From contig DUNO01000013.1 of assembly GCA_012839295.1 (NCBI GenBank), positions 1 to 64,000 on the forward strand: 64,000 bases of DNA, written 5' to 3'. The DNA comes from Clostridiales bacterium. GTDB taxonomy: Bacteria; Bacillota; Clostridia; Lachnospirales; Lachnospiraceae. Below the pieces are notes generated by a model, which had not been told where the DNA came from, did not search any database, and saw only the letters and a list, made by a program, of their open reading frames with translations. This document shows, piece after piece, positions 58,813 to 64,000 of the stretch. How positions within the stretch are numbered: the stretch's first letter is position 1; each line of letters starts with the position of its first letter. The position numbers were made by a program, and so were the translations under genes.

Positions 58813-61227
58813 ATGGACAAAGTATCAGTAATCATTCCGGTATATAATACAGAAAAATACTTAGGAAAAGCAATTGATAGTTGTTTGAATCAAACATTTA
58901 AAGATGTTGAAATTATTATAGTAAATGATGGATCAACAGATAAATCTTTGTATATTGCGCAGCAGTATGAAAATGTGCATCAATGTGTTAGTGTTATAAC
59001 GACTGAAAATAAGGGCTTAAGTGAGGCGAGAAATACAGGATTAAAGCTGGCAAAAGGAGAATATGTATATTTTCTTGACTCCGATGATTGGATTGAACCA
59101 GAAACAATCGAGTGCTGTTATAAATTGGCAGTGAAAAATGATCTTAATATGGTTTTGTTTGATTCAGCGGTAGAAGTAGAGCCTTCAATTGAACCTATAT
59201 GTACGATTGATTATGATTATTGTATGAGGAATAATATTGTTAATGAAAGTAGTATCTATACAGGAAGGGGATTTGTAGAGTTATATGCTGACAGAGGAGG
59301 CACCTTTGTACAAGCTTGGCTTGTGTTTATAAATAAAGAGTTTTTATTAAGTAATCAAATTTATTTTCTTACTAATGCATATTACGAAGATGTAGCCTTT
59401 CATTTTTCGTGTATGATGGCAGCTGAGAGAATAATGTATATACCACAGCCTTTTCATATTAGGCTATACAGAGCGGATTCAATTATGACATCCTCCTTAA
59501 ATATAAGGAAGGTCTTTAGTGTATATGAGATTGCCTTAGAAATGTATTCTTCAATAATGGCATTTCAAAATGGTAGCGATAATATTTGGATACAATATCT
59601 ATTTCGGCTAATGAGAAATTTGCATAGGATGGTATTTGGGAATGTATCCAGAAAAGATAATGATTTGATTAAACCTTATTATACCATAATACAGGAGCTT
59701 CAAAGCGAGTGTATCCTTTTTTATTACAAATTATTAAATGCATCAAATAGGAAAGTTAGTAATGTTAGACTGGCTCTTGAATTCGCAGAAGAAATAGTTA
59801 CTCCATTTGGAGGTGTGTCTAATGGGATTATAGATACAATTAAGATGATTACACAGGAAAGAGATCTCATAATATTTGATATTTTTAGTAAATTGCCCAT
59901 TAATAAGAAGGGAAAGAAAATTGGTATTTATGGGACTGGAAATCATGCTGATAGTCTTTTGAAAAAATATGGAGATATTATAGGAGATATCAAAGGAGAT
60001 ATTATCTTTATTGATTCTTATAAAAAGAGCTTTAGTGATAGATATCGCAATTATAAAATAATCAATATAGATGATTTAGAACAGCAGAATATTTCTGAAA
60101 TAATAATATTATCATATTTATACGAAGAAGAGATGTATTCAAATATTATTTCACGGTATGGAGATCGATATAAAATTCATAGAATATATAACGGAGATAA
60201 GGAGCCGATCGATTCTACATATTACTTGAAAGTATATAACAGGTTACTACAAATTCATGAGAATGGGAGAAAAAAAATAATTTTAATAAATACACCGGAG
60301 CACGATAATATTGGAGATCATATGATTGCATATGCTGCATTAAAGTTGTTTCAAGAATTTTTGCCTGATTATGATGTTTTGGAAGTGACAAATAAGAGGT
60401 ACATAGAGCGGAGAAAAGAAATAATTTATCGAATAAATTTTGATGATATTATTGTAATCACCGGTGGGGGATACTTTGGGTCATTGTGGCCTTATAGTGG
60501 TCAAAACGTATATAAAATCTTGGAAGATTTTAAGGAAAACAAGATAGTGATGTTACCGCAGTCGATGTTTTTTGAAGAGAATGAAGCGGGCGAAAGTCAG
60601 AAACAATTAACGTATAATTTATTTGTTGCACATAGGAATATTAACGTATGTTTTCGTGAAATATTGTCATATATACGGGCTGAGTCCATATTTGGGGATA
60701 AAATAAAAAAGTTTTTAATACCAGACATGGCTTTAATGTTAAACTATTCACAGGAGCAGTCATTAAGGAAAGGTATACTTTTATGTATTCGAAATGATAA
60801 AGAAGGAATTCTGTCGGAAAATGAAAAGAGGTCTTTAAAAGAATATTTTTATAAGTGGGGTGAAGAAACGGAAGAAACCAGTATGCGATGGAAGATAGGA
60901 ATTAAGGCTAATCAGAGGGAAGAAGTGATCATGGAGAAGATTGGCGAATTAAAAAAGAAGAAATTAGTAATTACAGATACGCTTCATTGTATGATATCCT
61001 GTGTGATTAGTGGGACTCCTTGTATTGCATTGAATAATGTTAATAGGAAATTGGAAGGTATTTATCAATCGTGGATAAAAGATTTAAAATATATTCGATA
61101 TGTTGATTCATACGAGGATATTTTTGGTATGGATTTGGAAAATTGGAAAGAATTACATGAAGATAATTATTATAACAAATCATATTTTGGTGAAGTAAAA
61201 AGGCTAGTCAATATTATATGTAATTAA
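58813..61227 (+). CDS. Three-domain protein: GT2 glycosyltransferase, nucleotide-binding-like domain, polysaccharide pyruvyltransferase
   Basis: An 804-residue fusion. Residues 1-330 are a GT2 enzyme ('VSVIIPVYNTEKYLGKAIDS', 'VNDGSTDKS', 'SDDWIEPETIE'). Residues about 370-470 form a small Rossmann-like domain beginning 'KIGIYGTGNHADSLLKKYGD'. Residues about 490-800 are a polysaccharide pyruvyltransferase ('DNIGDHMIAYAALKLFQEF', 'VITGGGYFGSLWPYSG', 'LVITDTLHCMISCVISGTPC'). One chain could add a sugar and cap it with pyruvate. GAGGTGAAATA precedes the start. The gene is AT-rich compared with the core genes. Confidence 0.82.
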   Translation: MDKVSVIIPVYNTEKYLGKAIDSCLNQTFKDVEIIIVNDGSTDKSLYIAQQYENVHQCVSVITTENKGLSEARNTGLKLAKGEYVYFLDSDDWIEPETIECCYKLAVKNDLNMVLFDSAVEVEPSIEPICTIDYDYCMRNNIVNESSIYTGRGFVELYADRGGTFVQAWLVFINKEFLLSNQIYFLTNAYYEDVAFHFSCMMAAERIMYIPQPFHIRLYRADSIMTSSLNIRKVFSVYEIALEMYSSIMAFQNGSDNIWIQYLFRLMRNLHRMVFGNVSRKDNDLIKPYYTIIQELQSECILFYYKLLNASNRKVSNVRLALEFAEEIVTPFGGVSNGIIDTIKMITQERDLIIFDIFSKLPINKKGKKIGIYGTGNHADSLLKKYGDIIGDIKGDIIFIDSYKKSFSDRYRNYKIINIDDLEQQNISEIIILSYLYEEEMYSNIISRYGDRYKIHRIYNGDKEPIDSTYYLKVYNRLLQIHENGRKKIILINTPEHDNIGDHMIAYAALKLFQEFLPDYDVLEVTNKRYIERRKEIIYRINFDDIIVITGGGYFGSLWPYSGQNVYKILEDFKENKIVMLPQSMFFEENEAGESQKQLTYNLFVAHRNINVCFREILSYIRAESIFGDKIKKFLIPDMALMLNYSQEQSLRKGILLCIRNDKEGILSENEKRSLKEYFYKWGEETEETSMRWKIGIKANQREEVIMEKIGELKKKKLVITDTLHCMISCVISGTPCIALNNVNRKLEGIYQSWIKDLKYIRYVDSYEDIFGMDLENWKELHEDNYYNKSYFGEVKRLVNIICN

Positions 61228-61275
61228 AATGTGCAAGATAAGGAATTAATACCAGTTAACTAAGAGGGGAGGAGT

Positions 61276-62626
61276 ATGTACGAAAAAATTTATAGAATGT
61301 ACCATTCCGGTTACTTCCTGTAATTTAAGGTGTGAGTATTGTTATGTAATACAGGAAAATAGAAGGCTAAACTGTATAGAGGATTTACCGTATGCGGCAG
61401 ATTTTATAGCGAAGGCATTATCGCCTCAAAGATTAGGAGGGGTGAGTTATATAAATCTTTGCGGGGGAGGGGAGACTCTATTGCCTTCTTATATGACAAA
61501 TTTAATAAAAGAAATATTGAAAACAGGTAATTATATTAATGTTACTACAAATGGTACATTAACCTCTCGGTTTAATGAATTGATACAATTTGACTATAAA
61601 TTATTGAGTAGGCTTCATATAGCATTTTCTTTACATTATGATGAATTGAAAAGAACAAATCAATTAGAGTGCTTTTTTAGAAATGTGGCTAATGTTAAGA
61701 AAAGTGGTATTTCGTTTGTTGTACAATGCAATTTATGTGATTCTTATATTAAAGAAATAGATGAAATTCGAAATGTTTGTTTATCAATGCTGGGAGGATT
61801 GCCTCAATTTGTAGTTACTCGTGATGAGAGCAGTTTGCCATTTGGGATTTTTACTAGTAATAATGAAAAATATTTAAAAGTCGGAAAAGAAGCAAATTCG
61901 GCACTTTTTGATTTTACATATGATAATTTTAATAAAAAAAGAGGCCATTATTGCTACGCAGGAGGATGGTCATACAAATTATTGTTGAAAACAGGAGAGC
62001 TTAAACGGTGTTATGATGAATCTGTTTCGTATAATATATATGATAATATAAATGAAGAGCTACCTTACGAACCTATCGGATACAACTGTAAAAGTGGTTA
62101 TTGTGCTAATGCCAGTCATTTCATTGCCCTCGGAGTTATGCCAGATGTTGAGGTGCCATCCTACTCTGAGCTACGGGAGAGAAAAGAATTGTCATGGTAT
62201 AGTGAAAAGATGATACAATTTTTTAGTCAAAAACTGTTTGATGATAACCCTATAATTCATGAAAAAATAAATAATATTATCGTTATCAAAAGAGAAGAAG
62301 ATTATATGGAGATATTAAGGCGAGAAATTATTATTTATGGTGTTGGAAGTTATGGGAAGAAACTATACAAACGTTTAATGGAGAACGGGATAACTCCTGC
62401 ACTGGTGTGTGATAACGACCCGAAGAAACAAAGTGATTCAATCCTTTCAGTGAATACTATGATATTAAGGTTAAAGAAATATAATAATCCATTAATAGTA
62501 GTCGCTATAAATGATGATAAAATCGTTTATGAGGTGTTTAATTTATTAAAAGACGTGAAAGCGGACTTATGTACATATTATACAATGGAGACAGCAATTA
62601 GGCATATGATTAGAAATAGGGAGTAA
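61276..62626 (+). CDS. Radical SAM enzyme, out of frame by one base in an A6 tract near its start
   Basis: The main frame (61442-62626) starts at a GTG inside the domain. The frame stays open upstream and reads 'FIECTIPVTSCNLRCEYCYV', which contains the radical SAM CxxxCxxC motif, but there is no start codon in that frame. A good site (GGGGAGGAGT) and ATG at 61276 are one base out of phase: with five instead of six A at 61283-61288 the reading would be 'MYEKFIECTIPVTSC'. The protein then has 'GGGETLLPSY' and a C-terminal cysteine cluster ('GYNCKSGYCANASH'), then from residue about 340 a nucleotide-binding-like domain ('IIYGVGSYGKKLYKRL') like that in the previous protein. It may be phase-variable, a sequencing error or a recent pseudogene. 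Confidence 0.75.
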
Positions 62627-62635
62627 GGTACGGTT

Positions 62636-63757
62636 ATGGGATTTTGTTGCTATGACGCATATAATGAAAAAAATATAATCTGGTTTTCAGCTATTGATAA
62701 TAACGGATTGTATAGAATGGCTATTGATGATAGTGAAGTTGTCAAAGTAACTGATTTTCAACATGAGAGAAATATCGCTGAACTACATCGCAGAGTATTA
62801 GCTTATAATAGAGTATTATTTTTTATACCATACAAAGGAAGAGGCATTAGTGCATATCATTTAGATACTGGACAAATGGAGTTCTTTCTTCCTAGCGACA
62901 GAAAAGAAATACATGCATCGGATGCATTTATACATAAAGAAACAATATGGATCCTTCCGAGAGTGTTAGATCAACCTTTATATGAATTCAACATTACTCA
63001 TAAAAGGTTTTATAAGTATGAAGAATGGAATAATAGACTACTTAAACTATTAAATATAACTGATAAACATATTTTAAGTCTATCAGCAACATGCTTTCTG
63101 GATAGGATAATGTGGACTGTAATATATAATACGCCATATGTGATAAGAACTGAATTAATGTCTGGGAATGTAGACATTTATTATCTGTCGGATGAACTGC
63201 GCCTGAGAGGAATTGCTTATGATGAAGGGAAACATTGGTTAACAATGGAGAAAGGAGGAGATCTATTATATATAGACTTTTTAGCTGGCAATGCTGAAAT
63301 CTTTCATATAGATACTTCCAATGATGCGAGTTTTATGAATTTGATTATTGATGAAAAATCAGTGCTTGTATTACCCTGTAGGAACTCTAATATTTATAAA
63401 ATAGATAAAAGACAACAAACCGTTTCCGTAATTAAAGATAATTTGAAACAAAATGAAATAAAGAAGAGTTTGCCATTATATATGGGATGGATTAAAGGTG
63501 ATAATGGATTGTTAATCTTGCCAAGTGCGGGCGACAATATATTAAAGTGCACGGCTGAATATGAACCGAAATTAAAAATACTTCCTCAAAAATTGAAATG
63601 TGAAGGTAGTGTTTTTTATGAACGTAATAATGATTTTTTCATGAATTATATTGAAAATATAGATACATTAACGAGTATACTTGAGCCGCATCTAGATAGT
63701 GAGACTTTTGGAGCGGTAATTTGGAGATATATTAAAAATAATTCAGGTAGTATTTAA
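62636..63757 (+). CDS. Unrecognised protein with propeller-like repeats
   Basis: A 373-residue protein starting 9 bases after the radical SAM gene and probably translated with it. I recognise no family. The sequence has recurring short strands with W, Y, F and I and 'D..G/N..Y.I' turns ('GRGISAYHLDTGQMEFFLP', 'GNAEIFHIDTSNDASFMN', 'NSNIYKIDKRQQTVSVI'), at intervals of roughly 45 residues, which suggests a beta-propeller. It has no signal peptide or membrane segment, so it is cytoplasmic. A scaffold or sugar-binding role in the glycan machinery is a guess. Confidence 0.5.
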   Translation: MGFCCYDAYNEKNIIWFSAIDNNGLYRMAIDDSEVVKVTDFQHERNIAELHRRVLAYNRVLFFIPYKGRGISAYHLDTGQMEFFLPSDRKEIHASDAFIHKETIWILPRVLDQPLYEFNITHKRFYKYEEWNNRLLKLLNITDKHILSLSATCFLDRIMWTVIYNTPYVIRTELMSGNVDIYYLSDELRLRGIAYDEGKHWLTMEKGGDLLYIDFLAGNAEIFHIDTSNDASFMNLIIDEKSVLVLPCRNSNIYKIDKRQQTVSVIKDNLKQNEIKKSLPLYMGWIKGDNGLLILPSAGDNILKCTAEYEPKLKILPQKLKCEGSVFYERNNDFFMNYIENIDTLTSILEPHLDSETFGAVIWRYIKNNSGSI

Positions 63758-63829
63758 CGACGTTTCAAGAGAATGATGTCAGCCAGACGCGGAAGAAGTC
63801 GAGTGGGGATTGATTGAAAGGTAAAGAGA

Positions 63830-64000
63830 ATGCGTAAGTATAAAAAAAAAGAATTGCTTGAAATTATAAAAACACTGCTTCAAGAAAATGATGCCATACG
63901 GACTTACATCCAACGAGAGGAAGAAGGCTCTATAGTTGAAACTCTCATAGAATGTCAGAGGGTTGGCATTCAAATTGGTGAAAAGATTGAGGAGGCAGAG
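63830..64000 (+). CDS. Start of a helical protein, possibly a CDP-glycerol-type transferase (cut by window)
   Basis: The ATG at 63830, with AAAGGTAAAGAGA upstream, opens a frame that continues past the window end (57 codons visible). The N-terminus 'MRKYKKKELLEIIKTLLQEN' is helical, and the pattern C-Q-x-x-x-I-x-I-G-x-x-I-E-x-x-E recalls the N-terminal extension of CDP-glycerol glycerophosphotransferase-like proteins from Lachnospiraceae. This is from memory and cannot be tested on 57 residues. It would suit the upstream cytidylyltransferases. Confidence 0.4.
   Translation, partial: MRKYKKKELLEIIKTLLQENDAIRTYIQREEEGSIVETLIECQRVGIQIGEKIEEAE

Noticed and set aside
61442-62626. GTG at 61442 as the true start of the radical SAM gene
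   Set aside because: It would remove the CxxxCxxC iron-sulphur motif, which is clearly encoded upstream in the same frame.

Overview
The window looks like the chromosome of a motile, anaerobic Lachnospiraceae-type Clostridium. This is inferred from the flagellar operon order (flgM, flgN, two flgK, flgL, fliW, csrA, flaG, fliD, fliS, flagellin), the sigma-28-like promoters, the UgpC/MsmX-type ATPase, the YitT proteins and the strong AGGAGG-type ribosome binding sites. No species is claimed.

Region 1 (1-12049) is the late end of a siphovirus-like prophage. It holds a tape measure protein cut by the window edge, tail and baseplate proteins, a tail-fibre gene, holin-like proteins and an NlpC/P60-type lysin. 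It ends against a tRNA-Ala(GGC) gene (12050-12122) whose 3' end faces the prophage, so that tRNA is a likely attachment site. Two gene modules inside it have their own promoter and terminator (5333-6382 and 7513-8312) and look like lysogenic-conversion 'moron' modules. The tail-fibre gene lies tail to tail with a reversed, alternative tip cassette. A second tail-to-tail pair of tip cassettes sits near the prophage end. All four share a short site at the same codon position, which suggests tip switching by DNA inversion.

Region 2 (12050-28128) is mostly housekeeping: a YitT protein, a zinc-type ABC transporter operon (small membrane protein, ZnuA-, ZnuC- and ZnuB-like proteins, a repeat-bearing lipoprotein) behind a consensus promoter with an inverted-repeat operator, and a PadR regulator with twin operators over its own promoter followed by a membrane protein. 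After these come a YkgJ-type protein, a YfcE-like phosphodiesterase, an aldo/keto reductase, an SDR reductase, a second YitT protein, a UgpC/MsmX ATPase, a PucR/CdaR-type regulator and an S41 protease.

Region 3 (28186-40032) is a late flagellar cluster. Sigma-28-like promoters precede flgM, flaG and flagellin. The FliW-CsrA pair is present, and the flagellin leader is structured and GGA-containing, as expected if CsrA represses flagellin translation.

Region 4 (40062-64000) is a flagellin or surface glycosylation island. It encodes all six activities expected for CMP-pseudaminic acid: PseB (55157), PseC (47968), PseH (51256, minus), PseG (53935), PseI (50102, minus) and a CMP-sugar synthetase fused to the Maf glycosyltransferase (40417). 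An FkbH-like protein and an acyl carrier protein are encoded directly upstream of PseH, suggesting an unusual acyl group on the sugar. Three CgeB-like, one GT8 and one GT2 glycosyltransferase probably extend the glycan. The distal part (56210-64000) has two IspD/TarI-like cytidylyltransferases, an SDR, a GT2-pyruvyltransferase fusion, a radical SAM gene that is out of frame by one base in an A-tract at its start, an orphan propeller-like protein, and the first codons of a protein that may be a CDP-glycerol-type transferase. It could make a CDP-activated second modification.
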